A stretch of DNA of 46,189 nt from Terriglobales bacterium (GTDB taxonomy: Bacteria; Acidobacteriota; Terriglobia; Terriglobales; SCQP01), in the NCBI GenBank assembly GCA_025451775.1, contig JANWJU010000145.1:1-46189 (forward strand), read 5' to 3'. Below the pieces are notes generated by a model. It did no database searches, was not told the origin of the DNA, and worked only from the letters and a program-made list of their open reading frames with translations. Below, in pieces: positions 24,356-32,992 of this stretch. How positions within the stretch are numbered: position 1 is the stretch's first letter; each line of letters begins with the position of its first letter. The position numbers were made by a program, and so were the translations under genes.

Positions 24356-25534
24356 CTACCGCGCCAGCGCGTTGGCCAGATCCGCCTCGATGTCCGCGGC
24401 ATCCTCCAGGCCGACGGAGAGGCGTACCATGCCATCGGTCAACCCGATCGCGGCGCGTCCCTCGGCCCCGATGGCGGCGTGGGTCATCGTGGCCGGATGG
24501 CTGATCAGCGTCTCCACTCCTCCAAGGCTCTCGGCCAGCGAACACAGCCGCACGCGGTTCAGCACCCGCCGCGCCGCCTCGAGCGAACCGGTTTCAAAGG
24601 TCATCATGCCGCCGAAGCCGGCCATCTGGCGGCGCGCCAGTTCGTACTGCGGATGTTGCTCGAGCCCTGGATAGAAGACCCGGCGCACGCTGGCGTGCGC
24701 CTCTAGAAACTTGGCGATGCGGCGTCCATTAGCATCGTGTTGCCGCATGCGCACCGGCAGCGTCTTCACCCCGCGCAGGATGAGGAAGCACTCGAACGGG
24801 CTGAGAATCGCGCCCGCGGCCTTCTGTAAAAAGCGCAGATCCTCAGCCTGCCGTTCCGTGGTGGTCACCACCACGCCGCCGAGCCCGTCGCTGTGGCCGT
24901 TGAGGTACTTGGTGGTCGAATGAACGACCAAATCGGCGCCAAGTTCGAGTGGGCGCTGCAGGTAGGGGCTCATGAAGGTGTTATCGACGGCGAGTTCGGC
25001 CCCATGGCGGTGCGCGACCTCGGCGCAGGCGCGCAGGTCGCACAGCTCCATGAGCGGGTTGGTGGGGGTTTCAACGAAAACCAGCTTGGTGGCGCTCTCG
25101 ATCGCCGCCTCGACCGCCTGCGGTTGCCGGGTATCGGCGTAGGTGAAGCGCAGGCCAAAACGGGCCAGGACTTGATTGAAGAGCCGCGGCGTGCCGCCAT
25201 AGACGTTGCTGCCGCAGACCACATGGTCGCCAGCCGCGAGGCGGCCGGCGACGGCGTGGATGGCGGCCATGCCGGAGGCGAATACATGGGCCGAATGTCC
25301 GCCCTCGAGCGCCGCCAGGTTCTGTTCCAGCGCGGTCCGCGTGGGGTTGGAGACGCGCGAGTACTCGTAGCCCAAATTTTGGCCCAGTTCGGGCTGCACG
25401 TAGGTCGAGGTGGCGTAGATGGGGACGTTCACCGCGCCGGTGGCGGGATCGGGGCTCTGGCCCGCGTGGATGGCTAGGGTATCGAAGGCGGCGGGGGCGG
25501 CGGCTGGCTTGGGAGAGCGGGGGTCATCGGGCAT
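24356..25534 (-). CDS. Cystathionine gamma-synthase/lyase family PLP enzyme
   Basis: A 392-residue fold-type I PLP enzyme of the Cys/Met metabolism family. 'YEYSRVSNPTR' supplies the neighbouring-subunit tyrosine and arginine that bind the cofactor phosphate, 'FASGMAAI' the phosphate loop, 'AVDNTFMSPYLQ' the cofactor aspartate, and Lys209 in 'VHSTTKYLNGHSD' the Schiff base. 'SLAESLGGVETLISHPATMTH' is the usual C-terminal block, shown by its core SLGGVETLISHPATMTH. Synthase (forward transsulfuration) and lyase cannot be separated by motif. A TATAAT lies 5 nt before the ATG, so the mRNA is probably leaderless. Confidence 0.9.
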   Translation of the reverse strand: MPDDPRSPKPAAAPAAFDTLAIHAGQSPDPATGAVNVPIYATSTYVQPELGQNLGYEYSRVSNPTRTALEQNLAALEGGHSAHVFASGMAAIHAVAGRLAAGDHVVCGSNVYGGTPRLFNQVLARFGLRFTYADTRQPQAVEAAIESATKLVFVETPTNPLMELCDLRACAEVAHRHGAELAVDNTFMSPYLQRPLELGADLVVHSTTKYLNGHSDGLGGVVVTTTERQAEDLRFLQKAAGAILSPFECFLILRGVKTLPVRMRQHDANGRRIAKFLEAHASVRRVFYPGLEQHPQYELARRQMAGFGGMMTFETGSLEAARRVLNRVRLCSLAESLGGVETLISHPATMTHAAIGAEGRAAIGLTDGMVRLSVGLEDAADIEADLANALAR

Positions 25535-25539
25535 GCTCG

Positions 25540-25547
25540 ATTATACT
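25540..25547. promoter_or_regulatory. Overlapping divergent -10 elements in a 21-bp gap
   Basis: The octamer ATTATACT reads TATAAT on the minus strand (25540-25545), 5 nt before the ATG at 25534. On the plus strand it reads TATACT (25542-25547), 8 nt before the ATG at 25556. The two start codons are only 21 bp apart, so both genes must start transcription here, with any -35 sequences inside the opposite gene. Confidence 0.55.
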
Positions 25548-25555
25548 GAGGGCCG

Positions 25556-26890
25556 ATGGCGGCTTCCCTGGCACGGCGCACGCACTTGGGCCTGATCGTT
25601 GGCCTGATCGCTGGACTGATTGGCGGGCTCGCGTCCGCACAAACACCACCGGCGCCGCTAGCGCCTGGGGCGGGCGCCGCGTCCGCCACTTGCCTGATCT
25701 GGCCCTTTCAAAACCGCTCCGGCGATGCCAGCCTGGATTGGATCGGTGAGAGTTTTGTGATCGCGCTGCAACAGGGACTGCGGGGTAGCGGCGTCGCTGG
25801 CCTGACGCGGGATCAACGGGAGCGGGCGCTGGCGCTGGCTGGAATTCCGCTGCAGGCGCCGGTCAGCCACGCCGGACTGATGCGCGTGGCCGGGCAGGTG
25901 GACGCGCGCTGGCTGGTGGTGGGTTGGTACGACTACGATGGCGCCCAGCTCACGACGGGCGCATCCCTCATCGACTTAAAGCGCGAGCATTTGGTGCCGC
26001 TGGCGGCGCAGTCGGGACCGCTTACCGGATTGGAGGCGGTGCAGGCGCGGCTGGCGTGGGCGTTGCACCAGCAGGTGGACCCGGGCGCGGCCGCGCCGGC
26101 CCCGGAGGCGGCATCCACGCCCGCACTGCCGCTGAGAGCGTACGAGAGCTATGTGCGCGCCGAATTGGCGCCGTCCAACTCCGCCCGGCTCAGTGACCTC
26201 GATGTTGCCGTCCATTTCGCTCCCCACGACGCGCGCATCCTGCTGGCGCTGGGCGAGGCCGCGCTGGGCGATCAGCATAACGCGGAAGCGTTGAAAGCGT
26301 TGCTCCAGGTTCCAGCGGCCTCGCCCGAGTACCCGGAGGCGCAGTTCAATGCCGGGCTGGCCGCGTTCCGGATGCGCCAGTACCAACAAGCGGAGTCGAT
26401 CTTCTCTGCTTTGGAGGCGCACTGGCCGCTCCCCTCCGTGATCGCGGATCTGGCGCTGGCCAAGGCCGGGGTGGCCGCACCCAACGGCAGCGCGGCGCCG
26501 GCCCCGGCAGCGTTGAAGGTGGATTTTCCGCTGGAGAGCTTTCTGCAGCTGCAGCGCACCGTGGCCAGCTTCAACGCCGCCAAGTTGCAAGCGCTCGCGC
26601 CTGGCGAACGCGTTGCAACCGAACTCGACCAGGGCCAGCGCCTGCTGGGGCAGAAGGCCTGGGACGCGGCGGCGCTGAACTTTCAGCGCGTCGTCAATCA
26701 AGGCAGTGAGGCGACGGCGGTGGAGACGGGCGCGGCCCATGCGGGTCTGGCCGCCGTGTGGATGGCGCGGCATAACGCCGTCCAGGCCGCGGCCGAAGCC
26801 GCCGCAGCGCTGAAATCCGATCCCAACAACGCCGCTGCCCAAGCGCTGCAAGCGCAACTCGGCTCCAACCATGAAGCACCGACCCACTAG
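25556..26890 (+). CDS. Secreted TPR protein with TolB-like N-terminal domain
   Basis: A 444-residue exported protein with a signal peptide (LGLIVGLIAGLIGGLASAQ). A region at about 45-150 resembles the FlgO/TolB-like domain that precedes TPRs in many acidobacterial proteins ('IWPFQNRSGDASLDWIGESF' near 50, 'ARWLVVGWYDYDGAQL' near 117). About four degenerate TPRs follow (210-430). The C-terminal 20 bp overlap the nfeD gene in another frame, so translation is probably coupled. A scaffold or envelope role is likely; no catalytic residues are seen. Confidence 0.75.
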   Translation: MAASLARRTHLGLIVGLIAGLIGGLASAQTPPAPLAPGAGAASATCLIWPFQNRSGDASLDWIGESFVIALQQGLRGSGVAGLTRDQRERALALAGIPLQAPVSHAGLMRVAGQVDARWLVVGWYDYDGAQLTTGASLIDLKREHLVPLAAQSGPLTGLEAVQARLAWALHQQVDPGAAAPAPEAASTPALPLRAYESYVRAELAPSNSARLSDLDVAVHFAPHDARILLALGEAALGDQHNAEALKALLQVPAASPEYPEAQFNAGLAAFRMRQYQQAESIFSALEAHWPLPSVIADLALAKAGVAAPNGSAAPAPAALKVDFPLESFLQLQRTVASFNAAKLQALAPGERVATELDQGQRLLGQKAWDAAALNFQRVVNQGSEATAVETGAAHAGLAAVWMARHNAVQAAAEAAAALKSDPNNAAAQALQAQLGSNHEAPTH

Positions 26891-28247
26891 TCTCATCAGC
26901 GCCTTCCTTGTGCTCGCGGGGCTAGTGGTAGCCGCTGGCTCCGGAGTCCGTGCGCAGAACGCCGCCTCGATCCCTGCCGCCGCGGCGCCCAGAGTTGTCG
27001 TCATCAACTTGGATGACACCGTGCAGGCGGTGAGCGCCGAGCACGTCACCCGCGGCCTCGCCTACGCTGCCAGCCAAAACGCTGCCGCCGTGGTGCTGGA
27101 GCTGAACACCCCCGGCGGCCTGGATACGGCCATGCGGGCCATCATCCAGGCCATCCTCGCCTCGCCCGTGCCGGTTATCGGCTACGTCTCGCCCAGCGGC
27201 GCACGCGCGGCGTCGGCGGGGTTTTATATCCTGATGAGCTGCGACGTCGCGGCCATGGCGCCTGGCACCAACACCGGGGCGGCGCATCCGGTCCTGTTGG
27301 GCGGCGCGCAGCCGGATAAGATCGAGGCCGCCAAGATGCAAAGCGACGCCGCCGCCTTTATCCGCAGCCTCGCCTCCGGCCGCCATCATAACGTGGACTT
27401 GGCGCAAAAGGCGGTCATCGACAGCCAGTCGTTCAGCGAGCAGGAAGCCCTCAGCGGCGGCCTCATCGACCTCACTGCGTCCTCGCTCGACCAGTTGCTC
27501 AACGACTTGAACGGCCGCGTCCTCACGCGCTCGGGAAGGCTGAGCGGCGTCCAGCAAACGCTGCACCTCGCCGGCGCGCGCCAGGAGGTCTTTGCCATGA
27601 GCCTGCGCGAGCGTGTACTCGATATGAACGGCAGCCTCGCCTTTGCCCTGCTGGCGATCGGGGCCATGCTGCTCTACGTCGAGTTCACCCATCCCGGCGT
27701 GTTCCTGCCGGGTGTCGCCGGCCTCATCCTGGTGGTGATAGCGCTGTTTGCGCTCGCGCTGCTGCCCATCAGTTGGGCAGGCGCGGGATTGCTGATTTTG
27801 GCGCTGATATTATTCGGCCTCGAAGCCCATTTCCCGACCCACGGCGTCTTGGCCGTGGGCGGCGTGGTGTCGATGGCGCTGGGCGCGGTCATGCTGGTGG
27901 ACGCCCCCATCCCGCAGATGCGTGTGGCCTGGTCGGTGGCGCTGGGCGTGGCAGCGGGCTTTGGCGTGATCGTCACCATACTGACCGAGCTGGTGCTGCG
28001 GGCGCGCCGCCACCAGGTGGTGACCGGCGCCCAGGGGCTGCTGGGAGAAACCGGCATCGCCCTGACCGCCGTGGCCCTCGACGGCACCGTCTTAGTCCAC
28101 GGCGAACGCTGGCGGGCGGCGGCCCGCATGCCCATCGCCGAAGGCGCCGCCATCCGCGTCTGCCGCGTCCACGGCCTGCGCCTGGAGGTGGAAGCCCTCG
28201 ACGCCGGCGCGCCACCGCAGGGGACCTACGCCGCGGGAGACTCCTAG
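26871..28247 (+). CDS. nfeD: NfeD-family membrane-bound serine protease
   Basis: A 458-residue protein with a signal sequence and a ClpP-like protease domain. Catalytic Ser115 is in 'SPSGARAASAGFYI' and Lys155 in 'IEAAKMQSDA'. Four transmembrane helices (about 255-370) and a C-terminal OB-fold NfeD domain ('GETGIALTAVALDGTVLVHGERW' is its first strands, cited by TAVALDGTVLVHGERW) follow. Such proteases cut the C-termini of stomatin-like slipins. The partner slipin is 2.5 kb downstream, separated by a cytochrome gene. The start overlaps the TPR gene by 20 bp. Confidence 0.9.
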   Translation: MKHRPTSLISAFLVLAGLVVAAGSGVRAQNAASIPAAAAPRVVVINLDDTVQAVSAEHVTRGLAYAASQNAAAVVLELNTPGGLDTAMRAIIQAILASPVPVIGYVSPSGARAASAGFYILMSCDVAAMAPGTNTGAAHPVLLGGAQPDKIEAAKMQSDAAAFIRSLASGRHHNVDLAQKAVIDSQSFSEQEALSGGLIDLTASSLDQLLNDLNGRVLTRSGRLSGVQQTLHLAGARQEVFAMSLRERVLDMNGSLAFALLAIGAMLLYVEFTHPGVFLPGVAGLILVVIALFALALLPISWAGAGLLILALILFGLEAHFPTHGVLAVGGVVSMALGAVMLVDAPIPQMRVAWSVALGVAAGFGVIVTILTELVLRARRHQVVTGAQGLLGETGIALTAVALDGTVLVHGERWRAAARMPIAEGAAIRVCRVHGLRLEVEALDAGAPPQGTYAAGDS

Positions 28248-28316
28248 CGCCGCTGCGCCGCCCTCTGTTCCAACGTGAATGAGACTCCGGAATAGAAGCC
28301 CAAAGTTGTAACAAGC

Positions 28317-29978
28317 ATGATCCGATCCGCATCTAGCTCCAGCATGTGGAAAAGGCTGGGGTGGGGGCTTCTGATCGCGGCCGTGGCCGGCTGCGGGTTG
28401 GCAGCGTTGATTCGATGGCGCGGATTGCGCGCTACCGCCCAGCCGTCGGCCGAGGAGACGGTGGCGGCGCGCTGGGTGCGTGATTTCGCCATACCCAGCG
28501 CCGAGAAGCGCCGCGTCAATCCGCTGCCGGCCTCGCCCGCAGTGGTGCTGCAGGGCAGGGAAGCGTTCGACACGAGTTGCGCCGGCTGCCATGGCGTCGA
28601 CGGCAGCGGCCGCACTCCGATGGGGCTGAATCTCTACCCCCGCGTGCCCGATCTGCGTGCCCCCGCCACGCAGGCGCTCACCGATGGCCAGCTGCATTAC
28701 TTTATCGTCAATGGCGTGCAGCTTACAGGTATGCCTGCCTGGCACGATCCCGAGCCCGGCTCGACGGAGGGAAGCTGGAAGATCGTGGCCTATCTCCGCC
28801 GCCTCGCGCATCCCTCCGCCTCCGTCCAAGCAGCGGGCGTGGCGGGCGCGCATTACGTGGGTTCGCAGGCGTGTGCATCCTGTCACCGCGATATCTACCA
28901 GCGCTGGATCAAGACGCCGATGGCCAACATCGTGCGTGATCCGCGCACCCATCCCGACGCCATCATCCCCAATCCTGCGTCTGACCATATTGCGCCATTT
29001 CAGGTGAGCCAAGTGGCCTTGGTTTACGGCAGCATCTGGAAGCAGCGCTACTTCACCAAGGTCGGCAACGAGTATTACCCGCTGCCGGTGCAGTGGGAGG
29101 TGGGAGCGAAAAAATGGAGCCGCTACGTCGTTCCCTCCAGCGGCGGCGACTGGTGGGCCCAGTACTATCCCGCCGACAACATGCAGCGGCCCACCGGCAC
29201 CACCTGCGACGGTTGCCACTCGGTGGGCTACAACATCCAAACCAAAACGGTGGCTGAATGGAACGTCGGCTGCGAGCGCTGCCACGGGCCGGGCAGCGCG
29301 CACGCCGCGCACCCCAGCGCCGCCAACATCGTCAACCCCGCCGCCATGGACCCGGTGGCCGCCAATGATACCTGCATTCAGTGCCACTCCCAGGGCCGGC
29401 CGCTCTCGATCCCGCTGAACGGCAAGTACTATGACTGGCCTGTGGGTTACCAATTGGGCTCCCGCCTGCAGGATTCCTGGCAGCTCGAAACCTGCCATCT
29501 AGGCCAGACCGATTTCTACTACTTCGCCGACTGCACCGCGCACAAGAACCGCATGCAAGGCAACGATTTTGCGCAAAGCGTGATGTACCAGCATGGCATC
29601 ACGTGCTTCTCCTGTCACGACGTGCATGGCACCCAAAACCATTCCCAGCTGATCAAGCCCGAGAACCAAATTTGCCTGGATTGCCACGGCCCCAACTCGC
29701 CCAACGGACCCCACGAAGCGACGATCGCCGCGCACACCCATCACGCCCAGGGCAGCCCCGGCTCCCAGTGCATCGCCTGCCATATGCCGCAAATCGAGAC
29801 CGAGGGGGTGCCCGGCGCCTACGTGCATGCGCACACCTTCCGCTTTATTTCGCCGTCCTTGACCGACCAGTACAAAATTCCCAATCCGTGCACGAGCTGC
29901 CACGCCGGCAAGACCACCGCTTGGGCGGAAAAGGCGCTGGCGCAGTGGCCGGAGCGTTCCCCCTGGACGGTGCGCTAG
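28317..29978 (+). CDS. Nine-haem c-type cytochrome, lipoprotein or anchored
   Basis: A 553-residue exported cytochrome. The N-terminus has a hydrophobic segment ending in a lipobox-like VAGC (Cys26). A class I-like cytochrome c domain follows, with CAGCH at 88-92 and a possible Met ligand in 'LTGMPAW'. A larger multihaem region carries eight more CxxCH sites (CASCH, CDGCH, CERCH, CIQCH, CFSCH, CLDCH, CIACH, CTSCH). The multihaem part resembles cytochrome c554/nitrite-reductase-related electron carriers. It lies between nfeD and slipin. Electron partners are not identifiable. The start ATG has no strong ribosome binding site. Confidence 0.85.
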   Translation: MIRSASSSSMWKRLGWGLLIAAVAGCGLAALIRWRGLRATAQPSAEETVAARWVRDFAIPSAEKRRVNPLPASPAVVLQGREAFDTSCAGCHGVDGSGRTPMGLNLYPRVPDLRAPATQALTDGQLHYFIVNGVQLTGMPAWHDPEPGSTEGSWKIVAYLRRLAHPSASVQAAGVAGAHYVGSQACASCHRDIYQRWIKTPMANIVRDPRTHPDAIIPNPASDHIAPFQVSQVALVYGSIWKQRYFTKVGNEYYPLPVQWEVGAKKWSRYVVPSSGGDWWAQYYPADNMQRPTGTTCDGCHSVGYNIQTKTVAEWNVGCERCHGPGSAHAAHPSAANIVNPAAMDPVAANDTCIQCHSQGRPLSIPLNGKYYDWPVGYQLGSRLQDSWQLETCHLGQTDFYYFADCTAHKNRMQGNDFAQSVMYQHGITCFSCHDVHGTQNHSQLIKPENQICLDCHGPNSPNGPHEATIAAHTHHAQGSPGSQCIACHMPQIETEGVPGAYVHAHTFRFISPSLTDQYKIPNPCTSCHAGKTTAWAEKALAQWPERSPWTVR

Positions 29979-30038
29979 GCCTGGTTGCACGGCGGATTGT
30001 TGAGACGGGTGGGATCACATGTCGGCAATCATCGGCTC

Positions 30039-30452
30039 CTAACGGTCCAGTGCCGCTGGGGTGATCACGGCGATGCCATGGGCTTGGCGCACGATGCGCT
30101 GCGCGGCCGCAAGCTCTGGGCTATGGAGTTCCCGGCCGCCAGCGTCGAAAACCCGGGCTGTTTTGATATCCACGCGATAAGTCCCGAGCCGCTCCTGCCT
30201 GTTCGAGCTCACCTGGATCCAACATGCCCCCCGCTCATGGGGAATCGGCATCGGCGTGCCCAACACCGGCGTGCCGCCATTGCTGAAATCTCTCAGGACG
30301 GGGCCGGTGACCAGCACCAGCAGTGTCGCCTCCTCACAACTGAGGGGACGGGGCGAGGCCATCGCCGGCGTGGCCGCCCGTGCGGCGGGCTGCAGGGCCA
30401 TCCCGCAAGCCAAGACCAAGCTCAGTGCCGAAGCTGAAATGAGGTTGCGCAT
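30039..30452 (-). CDS. Small secreted protein, unknown
   Basis: A 137-residue protein with a signal peptide (SLVLACGMALQPAARA). Its mature part has two cysteines (LSCEEA and GACWIQV) that may pair. No family is recognised. The start ATG 30452 has AGGAGG at ideal spacing; an upstream in-frame start would add 38 residues without any family support and is rejected. The gene is divergent from slipin across a 302-bp gap. Confidence 0.65.
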   Translation of the reverse strand: MRNLISASALSLVLACGMALQPAARAATPAMASPRPLSCEEATLLVLVTGPVLRDFSNGGTPVLGTPMPIPHERGACWIQVSSNRQERLGTYRVDIKTARVFDAGGRELHSPELAAAQRIVRQAHGIAVITPAALDR

Positions 30453-30754
30453 ATAACCGCCTCCTACTGGAAGTCTATCAACCGGCAGCCGGCGGAGGCA
30501 GCTTGGAGATGCCATGAGCAGACCCGCGCATCCCAGCGGTGCCGGCCAATCGAAACCCGCCCTCAAGCGAGCGATGCGACCCGGCGAAAAGTGGCGAGCC
30601 GGTAGCGTCGGCAGGCATGGGCACGGCCCTCAGCAGCCGGCCCGGCAGCGCGACCATCGGGAGCGGTCCGCCGAAGACGTGCATCCGCCAAGTTGGCTGC
30701 CGCGCCCAGCGGCGGGTGTTAAAATGCGGGTTGGTTGAGGCAAGGAGGGCGGGC
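30453..30754. other. Divergent intergenic region, little recognisable
   Basis: This 302-bp gap separates the small secreted gene (minus) from slipin (plus). Short open frames here show no coding character. A TAAAAT hexamer at 30720-30725 is a weak -10 candidate for slipin, without a well-spaced -35. No repeat or RNA element is recognised. Confidence 0.4.
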
Positions 30755-31513
30755 ATGTCGGCAATCGTCATTGTCATCATCATCGTGGTGCTGTTTCTGA
30801 TGTCGGCTATCAAGGTGATGGCCGAGTACGAGCGCGCGGTCATCTTCCGCCTGGGACGTCTTCTGCCCGCCGCCAAGGGGCCGGGGCTGGTCCTGATTTT
30901 CCCCATCATCGACCGCCTGGTGAAGATCTCGCTGCAGGTGGACACGCTCGACGTTCCGCCGCAGGACGTCATCACCCGCGATAACGTCACCTGCACCGTG
31001 ACCGCCGTGGTGTACTACCGCGTCATCGATCCGCAGAAGGCGGTGGTCGAGGTGAAGAACTTCCGTTTTGCCAGCTCGCAGTTCGCGCAAACGACGCTGC
31101 GCGCCGTGTTGGGCGAGGTCGAGTTCGACGATCTGCTTTCGTCGCGGGAGAAGGTCAACTTGCGCCTGCAAACCATCCTGGACGAGCGCACCGAGCCCTG
31201 GGGCGTCAAGGTCACCGACGTGGTGATCAAGGCCGTGGATTTGCCCGAAACCATGCAGCGCGCCATCGCCCGCCAAGCCGAGGCGGAGCGGGAGAAACGC
31301 GCCAAGATCATCCATGCCGACGGCGAGTACGAGGCCTCGGCGCGCCTCTCCGACGCCGCCGCCATCATCGCCCGTGAGCCCATCGCGCTGCAGTTGCGCT
31401 ACTTGCAAACCCTGGTCGAGATCGGGACCGAGAAAAATACCACGGTCGTGTTTCCCCTGCCTCTGGATCTGATCGATGTGTTTATGAACGCGCGGACGGT
31501 CAAGCCTCAATGA
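30755..31513 (+). CDS. Slipin/stomatin (SPFH-domain) membrane protein
   Basis: A 252-residue stomatin-family protein with an N-terminal hydrophobic hairpin (about 2-20). The SPFH domain follows ('[20 protein letters not shown]', '[16 protein letters not shown]', '[13 protein letters not shown]'), then a helical region '[20 protein letters not shown]'. Slipins form membrane-edge oligomers and are cut by NfeD-type proteases such as the one at 26871-28247. AAGGAGG is 6 nt before the ATG; the open frame upstream is not used. The stop overlaps the SPOR gene. Confidence 0.92.
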   Translation: MSAIVIVIIIVVLFLMSAIKVMAEYERAVIFRLGRLLPAAKGPGLVLIFPIIDRLVKISLQVDTLDVPPQDVITRDNVTCTVTAVVYYRVIDPQKAVVEVKNFRFASSQFAQTTLRAVLGEVEFDDLLSSREKVNLRLQTILDERTEPWGVKVTDVVIKAVDLPETMQRAIARQAEAEREKRAKIIHADGEYEASARLSDAAAIIAREPIALQLRYLQTLVEIGTEKNTTVVFPLPLDLIDVFMNARTVKPQ

Positions 31514-32181
31514 AGCCTGCCGTGCGCCGCTATGAAGAGCAGACCAAGCGCCCCGCCTCCAGCTACCAGCTGGAGTTGGGCACCAAGTCGCTGCTCAGCC
31601 TTTTTTTCGCGCTGGCGATCGTCTGCGGCCTGTTTTTCGCCTTTGGCTACACGCTGGGCAAGCACGCCATCCCGGCGACGTTTAGCCTAGGCGCCTCGCC
31701 CTCTGGCCATGCGGCGGCGGCCACGCCGGCGCCCGCCGCGGGCGTGCAGCCGCCCAACCCGGCCGAACTGGGCCAAGCCGAAACCAACCAGACGCCGGAT
31801 ACGCTCACCACCACCACCACCGCCGCCGGGAGCGCGACGCCCGCGGCGGCGCCGCCCACAGCGCCGGCCGCGGCACCCCCGCCGACCGCCTCCGGCGCTT
31901 CCGGGACGCCCCTAGCGCCGGCCTCACCCTCGAACGCACCCCCGGCTTCCGCCACTGGCGTCTACCACGTGCAAGTATTCGCCGGCGCCGAGAGCGATGC
32001 CCAGAGCTCGGCGGCGTCCCTGGTCGCCCGCGGCTATCCCGCCGCGGTGGTCGCGCCCGCGCCTGGGGGCGACAACCTCTTCCGCGTTCAAGTCGGCCCC
32101 TACCTTACCCCCGACGAGGCGCAAGCCATGCGTTCCCGCCTCACCGCCGACGGCTATCAGGCCATCGTCAAGAACCAATAG
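31510..32181 (+). CDS. SPOR-domain membrane protein
   Basis: A 223-residue protein with a short cytoplasmic N-terminus and one transmembrane helix (about 28-50, [21 protein letters not shown] cited as its core [18 protein letters not shown]). A long Pro/Ala/Thr-rich periplasmic linker leads to a C-terminal SPOR domain (about 150-223, '[15 protein letters not shown]' to '[12 protein letters not shown]') that binds denuded peptidoglycan at division sites. The start overlaps the slipin stop (ATGA), so the two are co-translated. It is likely to be involved in septal or cell-envelope work. Confidence 0.88.
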   Translation: MKPAVRRYEEQTKRPASSYQLELGTKSLLSLFFALAIVCGLFFAFGYTLGKHAIPATFSLGASPSGHAAAATPAPAAGVQPPNPAELGQAETNQTPDTLTTTTTAAGSATPAAAPPTAPAAAPPPTASGASGTPLAPASPSNAPPASATGVYHVQVFAGAESDAQSSAASLVARGYPAAVVAPAPGGDNLFRVQVGPYLTPDEAQAMRSRLTADGYQAIVKNQ

Positions 32182-32204
32182 CGCATCCCACACGCAGGGG
32201 ACGC

Positions 32205-32576
32205 ATGCGCAATCCAGAGTATTGGCAACGGGAGTTGCAGTACGCCGCCGTGGGCATCACGGCTGCGGTGCTGGTCGAGGTCGGCGCCAGCGCCAGCAGT
32301 GGTGCCACCAGCGACGACCGCTCCCACCGTGCCCGCCGTTGGGGATGGCTGCTACTCGCCGGCGGGGTGGCGACCGCTTACGCCCATCTGGTGCCCAAGG
32401 GCAACTGGGGCCTCCGCTCCGGGGCCGCCTTCGCCCAGCTTCCGCTCGTCCTCTCGCTGCACGAGCGTCTGGGGACGGCCTCCTCGGTCAAGCTCGCCGC
32501 CTGGGGCGCACTCACCGGCCTCGCCCTGCACGTTTTGCCCGTGCCCGCTCCCGCCCGCCCGCTGCCCCGCCGTTAA
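32205..32576 (+). CDS. Small hydrophobic protein, unknown
   Basis: A 123-residue protein with two to three weakly hydrophobic stretches (about 14-30, 46-62, 100-116) and an Arg-rich tail. No family is recognised. It lies 23 bp after the SPOR gene in the same direction, so it may belong to that transcript. Codon use is like its neighbours, which supports coding, but there is no domain evidence. Confidence 0.5.
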   Translation: MRNPEYWQRELQYAAVGITAAVLVEVGASASSGATSDDRSHRARRWGWLLLAGGVATAYAHLVPKGNWGLRSGAAFAQLPLVLSLHERLGTASSVKLAAWGALTGLALHVLPVPAPARPLPRR

Positions 32577-32595
32577 TCGGCCCCCGGCGGAGACT

Positions 32596-32601
32596 TATAA
32601 T
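32596..32601 (+). promoter_or_regulatory. Candidate -10 element, leaderless queDEC transcript
   Basis: A perfect TATAAT 8 nt before the queD ATG (32610). A GGAG lies between them, so the gene could be translated with or without a leader. No convincing -35 sequence is present. Confidence 0.5.
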
Positions 32602-32609
32602 GGAGATTC

Positions 32610-32984
32610 ATGTTCGAAATCACCGTCGAAGAGACGTTTTCTTCTGGCCACGCCCTGCGCGGGTACCGGGGCAAGTGCGAGAACCCGCACGGCCACAACT
32701 ACCGCGTGCGCGTCGCCCTCACCGGGCCCCGGCTCAACTCCATCGGCCTGCTCTACGACTTCAAACAGCTCAAGACCATCATCCGGGAAGAAACCGAACG
32801 GCTCGATCACCAGTACCTCAACGACCTTGAGCCATTCCGCGAGATGAACCCGTCGGCGGAGAACCTGGCCCGTTTCCTGTTCGAGCGGGTACGCGACCAA
32901 CTGCAGCACAACCCCGAGGGCGTGACCGTGCGCACCGTGACCGTCTACGAGACCGACATCACGGCGGCGGTGTACTCGGAATAG
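32610..32984 (+). CDS. queD: 6-carboxy-5,6,7,8-tetrahydropterin synthase
   Basis: A 124-residue T-fold enzyme making carboxytetrahydropterin from dihydroneopterin triphosphate, the second step to preQ0. Zinc ligands His14, His27 and His29 and the catalytic Cys23 are visible in 'FSSGHALRGYRGKCENPHGHNY' (His14, Cys23 and HGHNY at 27-31). 'LDHQYLND' supplies the Asp-His pair and 'TVYETDITAAVY' the C-terminal glutamate. First gene of queD-queE-queC. Confidence 0.94.
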   Translation: MFEITVEETFSSGHALRGYRGKCENPHGHNYRVRVALTGPRLNSIGLLYDFKQLKTIIREETERLDHQYLNDLEPFREMNPSAENLARFLFERVRDQLQHNPEGVTVRTVTVYETDITAAVYSE

Positions 32985-32992
32985 GGCCGACC

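Noticed and set aside
28092-29498. 468-codon minus-strand frame opposite nfeD and the cytochrome
   Set aside because: Opposite nine intact CxxCH motifs; shadow coding only.
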